64,000 nucleotides of DNA from Elizabethkingia occulta (GCF_002023715.1 NZ_MAHX01000015.1:185799-249798), one strand, 5' to 3'. Numbered from the stretch's first letter, positions 52,794 to 61,605 are shown. The notes: generated by a model not told the origin, from the sequence alone. Numbers and translations are program-made.

Positions 52794-54545
52794 ATGAAAA
52801 GAATCCTTTTTCTATTTCTTCTTATCCATATCACAGGGGCAGCGCAGACTGTTCCTACGACTCCTCTGAAAAAGGACCCTTACTTTAATCAGAGTAGTGC
52901 CCCGAAAACAAAACCTGGTACTACTCCGGAAAAGATTAAGCTAATCCATGCAGATAGTACGAATGTACGCCCCGAGCTGTATGAAGGAAATCCCTTCCTG
53001 AAAGGTAATGTGGAAGTACATCACCAGGGAAGTATCTTCAAGGGAGATGAGGTTGTTCTGTATCAGAAAGAAAACTTCATTAAAGCGAAAGGCAATATAG
53101 ATATTACCAATCCGGACGGAACGCATCTTACGTCCAATGAAGCGGAATATGATGGTAATACCAGAAAAGCTATTGCGAAAGGTAATGTTGTACTTACAGA
53201 TCCCAAGCAAACCATTAAAACAGAGACGTTGTATTATGACAGAAATGCAAATACAGCATATTTTAATGACGGTGGGGTCATTAATGTTCATCAGGACAAC
53301 AGTGTTATTACAACCAAAATCGGAACTTATTATGTTAACGAGCAGCGTATTGTTTTCGATTCCAATTACCGTATTGTAAACGATGAATATATTACAGACG
53401 GAAAGAATGTAAACTATCTCCGGGGAGAAGGGGTTGCTGTATTTAACGGGCCAACAACTGTTACCAATAAAAAGAATCCTTCCAATTATGTTTATACAGA
53501 GCAGGGACGTTACCTGATGAACTCTAAAGAAGTCTATCTGAAGAAAAACTCACGTATTCACTATAACGGAAAAATCCTTACCGGAGACGATATGTACTTT
53601 AATCAGATTACAGGTTTTGGTAAAGCAATTGGTAATGTAAAACTGGATGATCCTGCTGAGAACAGGTATATACTGGGAGGTTACGGAGAAATTTATGAAA
53701 AAACGGATTCTGCAGTAATTACGGAGAAGCCATACGCTATAAAAGTACTGAAAACCGACTCTGTATATATTGCTGCTAAGAAAATCCTGGCATACCAGAA
53801 ATTGGATAGTAAAACCGGGCAGAAGAAGAGCTATATGCGAGCTTTTAAGCAAGCCCGAATGTTTAAAACCAATGCGCAGGGACGTTCAGATTCTTTAGCT
53901 TATAACGAAACCGATGGTATTATGCATTTTGTTGGGAAACCTATTTTCTGGGCTGGTGAAAGACAGGTTACCGGAGATACTGTCAGAGCTTATTCCACAC
54001 CTGATATGCAGCGTATTGATTCTGTGCGAGTGATGGGAGACGCTTTTGCTATCAGCAAGGTAGATTCATTGAATCTTAAAGATGAATTCAACCAGGTGAA
54101 AGGAAAGATTATGACAATTTACTTTCAGGAAGGTCAGTTGAAAGAAGCCAGAGTAAAAGGAAATGCTCAGGCTATTACATATGCTGATAATCAGGATGAG
54201 AAAACCAAAAAGGTAGACCGTATAGGTATTGCATATTCTACCTGTGGCGAAATTATTACTGAATTTGAAGAGAAAAAAGTACAAACGATAACATGTAATA
54301 TTGGTGCACTCACCGACTTGTATCCTATGAGTAAAGTCGCAAAGGCGAAAAGATTTTTCCCGGATTTTAATTGGAATACAAAAGACCGGCTGCAGAGATG
54401 GCGGGATATATTCTTAGATACCCCGAATTATCCGGAGAAACAATATACCTCGGATAATACACTTTATGATGCCGCTCAGGGAATTATTAAGAGCAAGGAA
54501 GATGCTCAGAAAGCAAAAGAACCCAAACGGGTTAAAAAAGAATAA
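52794..54545 (+). CDS. OstA/LptA-like periplasmic protein
   Basis: A 583-residue protein with a signal peptide (ILFLFLLIHITGAAQ) and repeated OstA (LptA/LptD N-terminal) beta-jellyroll strands: GNPFLKGNVEVHHQGSIFKG, AKGNIDITNPDGTHLTSNEA, AIAKGNVVLTDPKQTI and GRYLMNSKEVYLKKNSRIHY. The Bacteroidota OstA-like family probably takes part in lipopolysaccharide transport to the outer membrane. It is much longer than E. coli LptA (~185 residues) and has a lysine-rich, non-barrel C terminus, so it is not a full LptD. Confidence 0.88.
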   Translation: MKRILFLFLLIHITGAAQTVPTTPLKKDPYFNQSSAPKTKPGTTPEKIKLIHADSTNVRPELYEGNPFLKGNVEVHHQGSIFKGDEVVLYQKENFIKAKGNIDITNPDGTHLTSNEAEYDGNTRKAIAKGNVVLTDPKQTIKTETLYYDRNANTAYFNDGGVINVHQDNSVITTKIGTYYVNEQRIVFDSNYRIVNDEYITDGKNVNYLRGEGVAVFNGPTTVTNKKNPSNYVYTEQGRYLMNSKEVYLKKNSRIHYNGKILTGDDMYFNQITGFGKAIGNVKLDDPAENRYILGGYGEIYEKTDSAVITEKPYAIKVLKTDSVYIAAKKILAYQKLDSKTGQKKSYMRAFKQARMFKTNAQGRSDSLAYNETDGIMHFVGKPIFWAGERQVTGDTVRAYSTPDMQRIDSVRVMGDAFAISKVDSLNLKDEFNQVKGKIMTIYFQEGQLKEARVKGNAQAITYADNQDEKTKKVDRIGIAYSTCGEIITEFEEKKVQTITCNIGALTDLYPMSKVAKAKRFFPDFNWNTKDRLQRWRDIFLDTPNYPEKQYTSDNTLYDAAQGIIKSKEDAQKAKEPKRVKKE

Positions 54546-54627
54546 TCTTAATTACGAAGTACAAAATAGAAGTACGAAAAAGGGGGTATTCATCTGATTT
54601 TTTAATAAATCAATCAAGAATTTTAAA

Positions 54628-55803
54628 ATGAAACAAGAGTTTTATAAATATCAGGCGCAGACAACACAATTTGCTTCAGGATTCGAAGTGGAACGTGCAG
54701 AAGGAAGTTATATTTATGGTAAAGACGGGAAAGCTTATCTGGATTTTGTAGCAGGAGTTTCTGCCAATACATTGGGACATTCCCATCCGAAAATTGTTCA
54801 GGCTATTAAAGAGCAAACAGACAGATACCTTCACGTAATGGTGTATGGAGAATATGCACAGGAAAAACCTGTTGCACTTTGTCAGCTTTTAGCCGATGCT
54901 ACACCTGCCCCGCTGGAAGTTACTTATTTGGTAAACTCGGGAGCAGAAGCTATTGACGGAGCATTGAAATTAGCCAAAAGATACACTGGCCGCGAGGAAA
55001 TTATTTCCTTTAAAGATTCCTATCATGGAAATACCCACGGTGCACTAAGTGTTTCCGGTAATGAGACACATAAAAGAGAGTACCGTCCTTTGTTACCGAT
55101 GATTAACTTTATTGGGTTTAATGAAGAAAAAGATCTGGAGCAGATTACAGAAAAAACAGCAGGAGTAATTGTTGAAACAATTCAGGGTGCTGCCGGATTT
55201 ATTATGCCGGAAAATGAATTCTTTATAAAGTTAAAAAGAAGATGTGAAGAAGTTGGTGCATTACTAATTCTTGACGAAATTCAGCCTGGATTCGGAAGAA
55301 CCGGAAAACTCTTTGCTTTCGAACATTTCGGAATTGTTCCGGACATCTTAGTGATGGGTAAAGGAATGGGAGGAGGTGTTCCTGTAGGAGCATTTATGGC
55401 CAGTGCCGAAGTTATGCAGACACTTTCACACTCTCCAAAATTAGGACATATTACAACATTTGGTGGAAATCCGTTAGTCGCAGCGGCATCTCATGCTACT
55501 CTATCTGAAGTACTGGAATCCGGAGTGATGGATGAAATGTATAGAAAAGAGCAGCTTTTCAGAGAATTATTGGTGCATCCGAAGATTAAAAAGATTAACG
55601 GAATGGGACTTATGTTGGCTGTAGATCTTGGAACTCCCGAGTACTGTCTGGATGTGGCAAAACGTTGTATGGAAAATGGACTTATTGTATTCTGGCAACT
55701 TTATAAAAATAATTTTATGCGCATTACTCCGCCTCTGATAATCACCGATGAAGAGATAAAAAAGGGGTGTAAGATCATAATAGACGCTCTCAATGAAAAT
55801 TAA
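54628..55803 (+). CDS. Class III aminotransferase (acetylornithine/ornithine aminotransferase-like)
   Basis: A 391-residue PLP enzyme, complete: NSGAEAIDGALKLAKRYTGR (cofactor phosphate site), SYHGNTHGALSVSG, LILDEIQPGFGRTG with D216, and GKGMGGGVPVGAF with the Schiff-base lysine K245. It groups with acetylornithine and related omega-aminotransferases, and the amino donor cannot be fixed. No arginine-biosynthesis genes are adjacent, so a general omega-aminotransferase role is possible. PdxH, which makes PLP, is encoded 2.3 kb downstream. Confidence 0.9.
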   Translation: MKQEFYKYQAQTTQFASGFEVERAEGSYIYGKDGKAYLDFVAGVSANTLGHSHPKIVQAIKEQTDRYLHVMVYGEYAQEKPVALCQLLADATPAPLEVTYLVNSGAEAIDGALKLAKRYTGREEIISFKDSYHGNTHGALSVSGNETHKREYRPLLPMINFIGFNEEKDLEQITEKTAGVIVETIQGAAGFIMPENEFFIKLKRRCEEVGALLILDEIQPGFGRTGKLFAFEHFGIVPDILVMGKGMGGGVPVGAFMASAEVMQTLSHSPKLGHITTFGGNPLVAAASHATLSEVLESGVMDEMYRKEQLFRELLVHPKIKKINGMGLMLAVDLGTPEYCLDVAKRCMENGLIVFWQLYKNNFMRITPPLIITDEEIKKGCKIIIDALNEN

Positions 55804-55877
55804 TTGAGATTTTCTTCTCCCACTATTGTTAAAGTATAAACTAATTTATATATTGCGCAACCAAAAGTTGGTAATTT

Positions 55878-56264
55878 ATGGCGAAAACAAAAGTACATTT
55901 TGAGTATCCAATGCATTGTCAATCAGAGATCTTGTATGAATATCTAGCAAGTGGTGAAGGACTGGCGGAATGGTTTGCGGATGATGTTGTGGAAAAAGGA
56001 GATGATTTCTATTTCAGCTGGAATGGAGGGGAACCCGAAAAAGCTACCATGATTCGTTATAAACCAGAAAGTTTTGTAAGATACAGATGGGAGGCAGATG
56101 AAGGGACAAAGAATTTTTTTGAATTGACTATCGTTATTGATGAGATCACCAATGACCTCTCTCTTAACGTTACAGATTTTGCAGATGAAGGGGATGAAGA
56201 AGAGGTACGACAGTACTGGGATAATCTTATCGAAAATCTACAGATAAAATTAGGTGCGGCTTAA
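55878..56264 (+). CDS. START-like domain (SRPBCC/AHSA1-type) protein
   Basis: A 128-residue acidic protein with the helix-grip layout: FEYPMHCQSEILYEYLASGE, GLAEWFADDV, VRYRWEADEGTKNFFEL, and a C-terminal helix YWDNLIENLQIKLG. It matches the START-like proteins of Bacteroidota, which have a hydrophobic ligand cavity of unknown use. Cytoplasmic. The class IV aminotransferase-fold gene follows after 6 bp, so the two are co-transcribed. Confidence 0.85.
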   Translation: MAKTKVHFEYPMHCQSEILYEYLASGEGLAEWFADDVVEKGDDFYFSWNGGEPEKATMIRYKPESFVRYRWEADEGTKNFFELTIVIDEITNDLSLNVTDFADEGDEEEVRQYWDNLIENLQIKLGAA

Positions 56265-56270
56265 AACATC

Positions 56271-57074
56271 ATGATTAAGAATTTTCAAAATATACAAAAA
56301 GACCCGGCTAACCGGGCTTTTTTGTTCGGTGACGGAGTATGGGTTTCTTTTTATATCAGAAATAACGAGCTTATTCTGGCAGAAGAATGCTATTTCTATC
56401 TTATGGCTTCTATGCGGAAGCTCAGACTAAATATTCCACAGTCTTACACACTTGAATTTTTTAAACAATTGTTTCAGGAAGAAGTAATTGATAAAGGAAT
56501 AAAGAATGCTATTGTCCGATTCTTTGCTTACAGAGGGAATAATGGCTCTAATCTGGCTAAAAATGAAGTAGAATATTATTTTGAGGCAGAGGAAGCAGAA
56601 GATGTTTTAACAAGTGCTAAAGACTATGAAATGGATCTTATAAAGGAGATTAATGTTAATACAAATCTTCTGAGCAATATTCATGTGCATTCTCCGGAAA
56701 ATATATATGCAGGAATCTATGCATCCGAAAATGATCTGGATGATGTTATATTATTGAATCCTGATAAAAGAATTGCAAGAACATCACAAGGAAATCTTCT
56801 GTTATTAACGGATAACACACTGCGTGTTCCGAAACATACTGAAGGTGCTTATATCTCTCCATTGCTGGAATCATTCGTAACCTTTCTGGATAAAAAAGGA
56901 TTGGCTCTTCTGGAAGAAGCCGAGATTATTGCCTTTGAAACTCAGAAAGCGGATGAAGTCCTTATGATTTCCGAAATGAGTGGAATACACCACGTAACAA
57001 AAATTAGAAATAAAGAGTTTTCTAAAACGAAATTTGCAAACTTATTAGAAGAGTGGCAAAATAGTTTTAGCTAA
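56271..57074 (+). CDS. Class IV aminotransferase-fold protein lacking the PLP lysine
   Basis: A 267-residue member of the class IV PLP fold (branched-chain aminotransferase / aminodeoxychorismate lyase). N-terminal RAFLFGDGVWVSFYIRNNEL and VRFFAYRGNNG fit. The Schiff-base lysine normally begins a K-T-x-N stretch (LKTLNYL-like), but the aligned segment reads EINVNTNLLSN, giving N130 in place of lysine. The later TSQGNLLLLTDN matches the substrate-loop region. It may be inactive, non-PLP or use another residue. Found downstream of a START-like gene, and convergent by 4 bp with the next gene. Confidence 0.82.
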   Translation: MIKNFQNIQKDPANRAFLFGDGVWVSFYIRNNELILAEECYFYLMASMRKLRLNIPQSYTLEFFKQLFQEEVIDKGIKNAIVRFFAYRGNNGSNLAKNEVEYYFEAEEAEDVLTSAKDYEMDLIKEINVNTNLLSNIHVHSPENIYAGIYASENDLDDVILLNPDKRIARTSQGNLLLLTDNTLRVPKHTEGAYISPLLESFVTFLDKKGLALLEEAEIIAFETQKADEVLMISEMSGIHHVTKIRNKEFSKTKFANLLEEWQNSFS

Positions 57075-57481
57075 GCTTTCGCAAACTTTTTCAGTATCCG
57101 TAAGATTTTTTGAGCATCGCGGTCCCGGTAATCTTTTAAGTCAAAAGAATAATCCTGGGATGCTGTTTTAATGTTCAGAATCTTTTGGGTAAGGGAATAC
57201 TTACTGACTTCATTAAAGTATATCAGCGTATTCTTTCGGGTATTAATTTTTATCTGAAGGGTTTTGCTGTTCCAGCCTACAAAGTTTTTCAGGATCAGAT
57301 TCTGGACAATGGTTTTTCCAAATACAACAACAATAAATGCATACGCAGTCATCTTGTACCAGTAGAGCTGCTCATAAGATATGTTTTTTACAAAATTAAG
57401 TCCGATAACAGCGGTTACACCAATAATGATACTGGTAATATTGAAAATACTAAGCGCATTGTTGAAATAAATTCGTTTCAA
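57071..57481 (-). CDS. Hypothetical protein with two membrane segments
   Basis: A 136-residue protein with hydrophobic segments at ~10-30 (IFNITSIIIGVTAVIGL) and ~42-62 (MTAYAFIVVVFGKTIVQNLI), then a basic soluble C-terminal region of ~70 residues. Not recognised. Its 3' end overlaps the aminotransferase-fold gene by 4 bp on the opposite strand. Confidence 0.65.
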   Translation of the reverse strand: MKRIYFNNALSIFNITSIIIGVTAVIGLNFVKNISYEQLYWYKMTAYAFIVVVFGKTIVQNLILKNFVGWNSKTLQIKINTRKNTLIYFNEVSKYSLTQKILNIKTASQDYSFDLKDYRDRDAQKILRILKKFAKA

Positions 57482-57520
57482 AATAGTTCTGATTGTTATT
57501 TATAAATGATGACCCCCTGA

Positions 57521-58069
57521 TTAGTTCTGAGAAATATCTTCAGGTGCATTGGCCCATAACAGAAATTCTCCGCCTAATCCCTGCATTATTTTTTTCCACA
57601 AGTTCTGGTCATTGGATTCTGTGTAATCCAGATTAATAACTTCTATAACTGTCCACATTTTATTTTTTACCTCGCCTTCAAGCTGCTGGGGAGACCATCC
57701 GGAGTAACCGGAAAATATTTTGATGTCTTTTGTTTCCAGTTCCTGTTTTACAATAAGCTCTATTACCTCTTCAACATTGTCTGTAAGGTAGTAGTCTTCA
57801 TTGATTTCAGAATTTACAGAAGTAGCTCTTTCTCCATGAATAATAAAGAATATTTTGTCCTGAGATATAGGCCCGCCTTCATATACCTCAATATCATTTT
57901 GCATGATTTTATTGAAGCGTTTACTCAGGAAATTATTTTTCTTATTAAGGATAAGGCCAAAGGCTCCTGATTCGTTGTGTTCAATGATGAGGACAACAGA
58001 GCGGGAAAATATATCTCCGGAAATATCAGGTGTGGAGATTAAAATCTTACCTTTGTAGGAGTTATTCAT
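57521..58069 (-). CDS. YqgE/AlgH family protein
   Basis: A 182-residue protein with the YqgE/AlgH layout: GKILISTPDISGDIFSRSVV, IEHNESGAFGLILNKK, GGPISQDKIFFIIH, SGYSGWSPQQLEGEV and the C-terminal WKKIMQGLGGEF. Function uncertain (linked to alginate regulation in Pseudomonas). Start is ATG 58069: an apparent longer start at 58075 is a TTG lying inside the -7 box (TATTTTTG, 58080-58073), which leaves just three bases before the ATG. Divergent from pdxH with 22 bp between start codons. Confidence 0.9.
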   Translation of the reverse strand: MNNSYKGKILISTPDISGDIFSRSVVLIIEHNESGAFGLILNKKNNFLSKRFNKIMQNDIEVYEGGPISQDKIFFIIHGERATSVNSEINEDYYLTDNVEEVIELIVKQELETKDIKIFSGYSGWSPQQLEGEVKNKMWTVIEVINLDYTESNDQNLWKKIMQGLGGEFLLWANAPEDISQN

Positions 58070-58072
58070 ATT

Positions 58073-58080
58073 CAAAAATA
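58073..58080 (-). promoter_or_regulatory. -7 promoter box of the YqgE gene
   Basis: Minus strand TATTTTTG, 3 nt from ATG 58069; leaderless message predicted. The opposite strand has a near-consensus TATTTTTT (58082-58089) 2 nt before the pdxH ATG, so two divergent promoters fit in 22 bp. Confidence 0.5.
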
Positions 58081-58091
58081 ATATTTTTTCG

Positions 58092-58736
58092 ATGGAAAAC
58101 CTACACGACAGAAGAAAAGTTTATGAAAAAGCAGAATTGCTTGAAAGTCAAATCGAACAATCGCCTTTTGAAATGTTCAAAATATGGCTGAAAGCAGCAG
58201 AGGAAGATAAAAGCGTTGTAGAGGCCAATGCAATGGACGTCTCCACAGTAGATGCAGACGGTTGCCCAAGAACCAGAATCGTTCTGTTAAAAGAATATTC
58301 AGAAGAAGGATTTGTGTTTTTCACCAATTATAATAGCTACAAAGGAGCTGCTATAGCGCATAATCCTAAAGCTTGTCTTCACTTTTTTTGGTCCTCTTTG
58401 GAGCGTCAGGTAACTATTAAAGCTGAAATGGTAAAAACATCAGCACACGATTCCGATACTTATTTCCATTCACGTCCTCGTGGTAGCCAGATTGGTGCGG
58501 TAGTATCACCACAAAGCAGCGTTATTCCGGACAGAAATTTTCTTGAAGATAAGCTGGCTGAGACGGAGAAGCTATTCGAAAATAAAGAAGTAGAAAGACC
58601 TGAACATTGGGGAGGGTATATTGCTAAACCTTATGAGATTGAATTTTGGCAAGGACGCCCTAACAGATTACACGACCGTATTGTTTATACTAAAACTAAA
58701 GACGGTAGTTGGAAAACTGAACGTCTGGCTCCCTAA
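58092..58736 (+). CDS. pdxH: Pyridoxamine 5'-phosphate oxidase
   Basis: An FMN enzyme making pyridoxal 5'-phosphate. 214 residues: EANAMDVSTVDADGCPRTRI, VLLKEYSEEGFVFFTNYNS, FHSRPRGSQIGAVVSPQSSV, and the closing EFWQGRPNRLHDRI plus WKTERLAP signature. Full length. Divergent from yqgE; supplies the cofactor of the aminotransferase encoded upstream, though no operon links them. Confidence 0.97.
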   Translation: MENLHDRRKVYEKAELLESQIEQSPFEMFKIWLKAAEEDKSVVEANAMDVSTVDADGCPRTRIVLLKEYSEEGFVFFTNYNSYKGAAIAHNPKACLHFFWSSLERQVTIKAEMVKTSAHDSDTYFHSRPRGSQIGAVVSPQSSVIPDRNFLEDKLAETEKLFENKEVERPEHWGGYIAKPYEIEFWQGRPNRLHDRIVYTKTKDGSWKTERLAP

Positions 58737-58760
58737 GGTTATAAGAGATATCATAAAAAA

Positions 58761-58787
58761 AAGCTGCCCACCGGGCAGCTTAATTTC
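58761..58787. terminator. Bidirectional terminator between pdxH and the HU gene
   Basis: A 9-bp GC-rich stem AAGCTGCCC / GGGCAGCTT with a 3-nt loop, flanked by A- and T-rich runs. Confidence 0.9.
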
Positions 58788-58803
58788 TTTTAAGAAACTA
58801 GTA

Positions 58804-59091
58804 TTATTTCTTTTTACCGTTTACAGCTTCTGCTAATTCAGAACCAGCTTTAAATTTAGCTACTTTTTTAGCAGCGATTTTAATTGGTTTCTTTGTAGAA
58901 GGGTTGATACCTTGTCTAGCAGCTCTTTCAGCTACGGAGAAAGTTCCGAAACCTACTAAAGATACTTTACCATCTTTTTTCTTCAATGTAGAAGATACAT
59001 TAGAAATGAAAGATTCTAATGCTTTCTTAGCTGCTACTTTAGTGATATCAGCATCCTTTGCAATTGCGTCGATTAATTCAGACTTGTTCAT
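58804..59091 (-). CDS. HU-family DNA-binding protein
   Basis: A 95-residue histone-like protein: [40 protein letters not shown] (the DNA-binding arm) and [20 protein letters not shown]. It bends and compacts DNA as a dimer. Codon use and a full-consensus promoter suggest high expression. Confidence 0.96.
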   Translation of the reverse strand: MNKSELIDAIAKDADITKVAAKKALESFISNVSSTLKKKDGKVSLVGFGTFSVAERAARQGINPSTKKPIKIAAKKVAKFKAGSELAEAVNGKKK

Positions 59092-59126
59092 AGTAAATAA
59101 TATTTAAAGTTTAATTTAACTAATAG

Positions 59127-59157
59127 CAAATATAACACAAATTTTGTCTCATGCAAA
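59127..59157 (-). promoter_or_regulatory. Promoter of the HU gene
   Basis: On the minus strand, TTTG (59157-59154), 19 bp, then TATATTTG (59134-59127). Both elements and the spacing are consensus; the leader to ATG 59091 is 35 nt. Confidence 0.8.
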
Positions 59158-59457
59158 TAATTAGTGTTTTTTTTTAATAAAAGCATGCTAATACTTCTCA
59201 AAGGATTGAAATTTAATAATGCATGTTTTTACTAAAATGCTGCTTTACGAGTAACTAAAAGTGTGCCAAACGTCCATGACAACGTATTTTTAAAGAATTG
59301 TTAATATTTTGCTTTGAATTATCATATTTTAAATTTTAAGTGTTTATAGGGGTTTATTTAATGATTTTTATGAAAAAGGCTCATTATATGTAGGTTAGCA
59401 GTAGTCATATTACCTTTGACGTTTCTTTTTTTTAATATGTATACTTTCAAGAATTCT
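59158..59457. other. Intergenic region between HU and panD promoters
   Basis: About 300 bp, very AT-rich, with no gene and no strong hairpin. A second -7-like box TACCTTTG lies at 59411-59418 with a run of T after it; it could start a short transcript toward panD, but nothing else supports that. Confidence 0.5.
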
Positions 59458-59487
59458 TTTGGCTTTCGCCGGAAACCAGTAAATTTG
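59458..59487 (+). promoter_or_regulatory. Promoter of panD
   Basis: TTTG (59458-59461), 18 bp, TAAATTTG (59480-59487). The -7 box ends 4 nt before ATG 59492, so panD mRNA is predicted to be leaderless. Confidence 0.65.
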
Positions 59488-59491
59488 CATT

Positions 59492-59842
59492 ATGCTAATA
59501 GAAGTTTTTAAATCCAAAATTCACAGAGTTAAAGTAACTGAATCAGATCTTAATTATATAGGTAGTATTACTATAGACGAAGATCTTATTGATGCGGCAG
59601 GACTTGTTGTGGGAGAAAGAGTTTACATTGTAAATGTGAATAACGGTGAAAGATTCGATACTTACGTGATAAAAGGAAAGAGAAATTCAGGAGAAATCTG
59701 CCTGAACGGACCTGCAGCACGTAAAGTACACAAAGGAGATGTCATTATTATTATTGCTTATGCACAAATGACTCCGGAAGAAGCCCAGGCATTCCAGCCA
59801 AAAATAGTTTTCCCGAACGAAGAGACTAACCTGTTAACTTAA
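59492..59842 (+). CDS. panD: Aspartate 1-decarboxylase
   Basis: Makes beta-alanine for pantothenate and CoA. 116 residues, with the self-cleavage site at Gly-Ser in [17 protein letters not shown] (residues ~22-38), which yields the pyruvoyl cofactor. Other conserved parts are [17 protein letters not shown] and [20 protein letters not shown]. Own promoter; the flippase-like gene follows after 3 bp. Confidence 0.97.
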   Translation: MLIEVFKSKIHRVKVTESDLNYIGSITIDEDLIDAAGLVVGERVYIVNVNNGERFDTYVIKGKRNSGEICLNGPAARKVHKGDVIIIIAYAQMTPEEAQAFQPKIVFPNEETNLLT

Positions 59843-59845
59843 TAA

Positions 59846-60874
59846 ATGGCAGAGGCTAAAAAAAATAATACACTAAAGACGGCCCTTACTATTGGAATAT
59901 CTTTAGTGTTTGCTGCTTTTTTTATGTGGCTGGCTACAAGAGGACTCAATTTCTCAAAAATAAAAGAGGCTTTTGTTAAAGCCAACTATTTCTGGATTTT
60001 TGCAGCATTTGTCTTCGGGATTATGGCATACTGGATTCGTGCTATTCGCTGGAATATGTTTTTGGAGCCTATGGGCTATAAGATATCTAACTCCAATGCG
60101 CTTTGGACATTGTCCTTCGGCTATTTAATGAATCTTACTATTCCCCGAAGCGGAGAAGTTGCAAGAGCAACAGCTTTATATGGTGTAGAAAAAGTTCCGG
60201 TAGATAAATCTTTTGGAACCATTATCCTGGAAAGGGTGGTAGATCTGTTCTTCATGATGCTATTTTTGCTGCTTACCGCAGTCTTTAAATATGAAGCACT
60301 GATCTCTTTCTATAATTATCTGACAAAGCAGAAAGAGAACACACCACAGCAAGAACAAGGTTTTCCATGGAAATGGTTAATAGCTGGTTGCATAGGATTA
60401 GGAGTCATAGTTTACATTGCTTTTCGTAAAAAATTACAGCAAACTTCCATATATACTAAAGTTATAAACTTTGGAAAAGGGCTTGTAGACGGATTGAAAT
60501 CTATAGTGCAGATAAAGAATAAGCCAAAGTTTTTTCTGTATTCAGCAGGGATCTGGACTTGTTACTATTTTGCTGCTTATTTAATATGCTTTGCATTACC
60601 CGAAACTTCTTCCTTTGGGTTTGCAGACGGATTTTTCCTGATTACAGTAGGAACATTAGGAATGATGGTGCCGGCTTCTGGAGGTATTGGTGCATATCAC
60701 CTGGCATTGAAGTTAGGTGTTATGGGACTCTTTTTGGCTTGGGGCAAAGATCCTGAGGCTGGAGCCGAAGTAGGTTTAAGCTATGCTTTCTTATCGCATA
60801 CACTTCAACTATTTATTATGTTGTCTATGGGGCTAATCTCTATACCACTTTTGGCAAAAGCCAGAAAAATATAA
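59846..60874 (+). CDS. Flippase-like (UPF0104/lysylphosphatidylglycerol synthase TM) membrane protein
   Basis: A 342-residue integral membrane protein with about eight membrane segments. It has the family landmarks YWIRAIRWNMFLEPMGYKIS, LTIPRSGEVARATALYG, FGTIILERVVDLFFMM and VPASGGIGAYHLALKLG. This domain resembles the lysylphosphatidylglycerol flippase half of MprF but lacks the synthase. The lipid carried is unknown. Translationally linked to panD by a 3-bp gap, although no functional link is evident. Confidence 0.88.
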   Translation: MAEAKKNNTLKTALTIGISLVFAAFFMWLATRGLNFSKIKEAFVKANYFWIFAAFVFGIMAYWIRAIRWNMFLEPMGYKISNSNALWTLSFGYLMNLTIPRSGEVARATALYGVEKVPVDKSFGTIILERVVDLFFMMLFLLLTAVFKYEALISFYNYLTKQKENTPQQEQGFPWKWLIAGCIGLGVIVYIAFRKKLQQTSIYTKVINFGKGLVDGLKSIVQIKNKPKFFLYSAGIWTCYYFAAYLICFALPETSSFGFADGFFLITVGTLGMMVPASGGIGAYHLALKLGVMGLFLAWGKDPEAGAEVGLSYAFLSHTLQLFIMLSMGLISIPLLAKARKI

Positions 60875-60919
60875 AGGCTGAGCATATCTTTATTTCAGAT
60901 TACATTTAAATCAAAATAT

Positions 60920-60927
60920 TATCTTTG
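60920..60927 (+). promoter_or_regulatory. -7 promoter box of the FKBP gene
   Basis: TATCTTTG, consensus, with a 68-nt leader before ATG 60996. A small hairpin ATAGCA / TGCTAT lies in the leader (60937-60954). Confidence 0.5.
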
Positions 60928-60995
60928 CATATAACGATAGCAATAAAATGCTATTATAATACAATAACAGGGGGAAGTCCCTATAAAGAAAGAAC

Positions 60996-61496
60996 ATGAC
61001 AATAGACAACAATCATGTAGTTGCTTTAAACTACACACTTCATACAATTGAAGAAAACGGTGAGAAAACTTTTGTTGAGCAAACAACAAGTGAAAACCCA
61101 TTAACATTTTTATATGGTGTTGGAATGATGATTCCTAAATTCGAGGAAAACATCAAAGGTCTTACAGTAGGTGATAAAACTTCTTTCACAATTGCTCCTG
61201 AAGAAGCTTATGGTGAAAAAGATCCTAATGCATTGGCTCAATTACCAGTAGATATGTTCAAAGAGTCTGGTATGCCACCAGTAGGAGCTATGCTTCCTTT
61301 ATCTGATAACCAGGGGAATAATTTTCAGGCTATCGTTGTAGAGGTTACTCCGGAGGTTGTAATCGCAGATCTTAACCACCCAATGGCTGGTAAGACATTA
61401 AACTTCGATGTTGAAGTTTTATCAACTCGTCCTGCTACAGAAGAAGAGCTTTCTCATGGTCACGCTCATGGTGTTGACGGTACAGAAGGTCACTAA
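60996..61496 (+). CDS. FKBP-type peptidyl-prolyl isomerase, SlyD-like
   Basis: A 166-residue SlyD-type chaperone/isomerase: NPLTFLYGVGMMIPKFEENI, APEEAYGEKDPNALAQLP (insert-in-flap start), VTPEVVIADLNHPMAGKTL, and a short histidine-bearing tail (SHGHAHGVDGTEGH) that may bind metal. Full length. Strong terminator directly after. Its codon pattern suggests good expression. Confidence 0.94.
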   Translation: MTIDNNHVVALNYTLHTIEENGEKTFVEQTTSENPLTFLYGVGMMIPKFEENIKGLTVGDKTSFTIAPEEAYGEKDPNALAQLPVDMFKESGMPPVGAMLPLSDNQGNNFQAIVVEVTPEVVIADLNHPMAGKTLNFDVEVLSTRPATEEELSHGHAHGVDGTEGH

Positions 61497-61505
61497 AAAA
61501 TAAAC

Positions 61506-61532
61506 GCCCGGCTTTTTGCCGGGCATTTTTAT
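61506..61532 (+). terminator. Terminator after the FKBP gene
   Basis: A GC-rich stem GCCCGGC / GCCGGGC with a TTTTT loop, followed by ATTTTTATTT. Confidence 0.92.
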
Positions 61533-61587
61533 TTCAATCAAAGACGGTTTCCTGTTTGCATTAGTATATCAGGAATTTTTATTTTCC

Positions 61588-61595
61588 TATTTTTG
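61588..61595 (+). promoter_or_regulatory. -7 promoter box of the VF530 gene
   Basis: TATTTTTG ends 10 nt before ATG 61606. It supports that start over an open frame from 61516. Confidence 0.55.
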
Positions 61596-61605
61596 CCAAA
61601 AAAAG

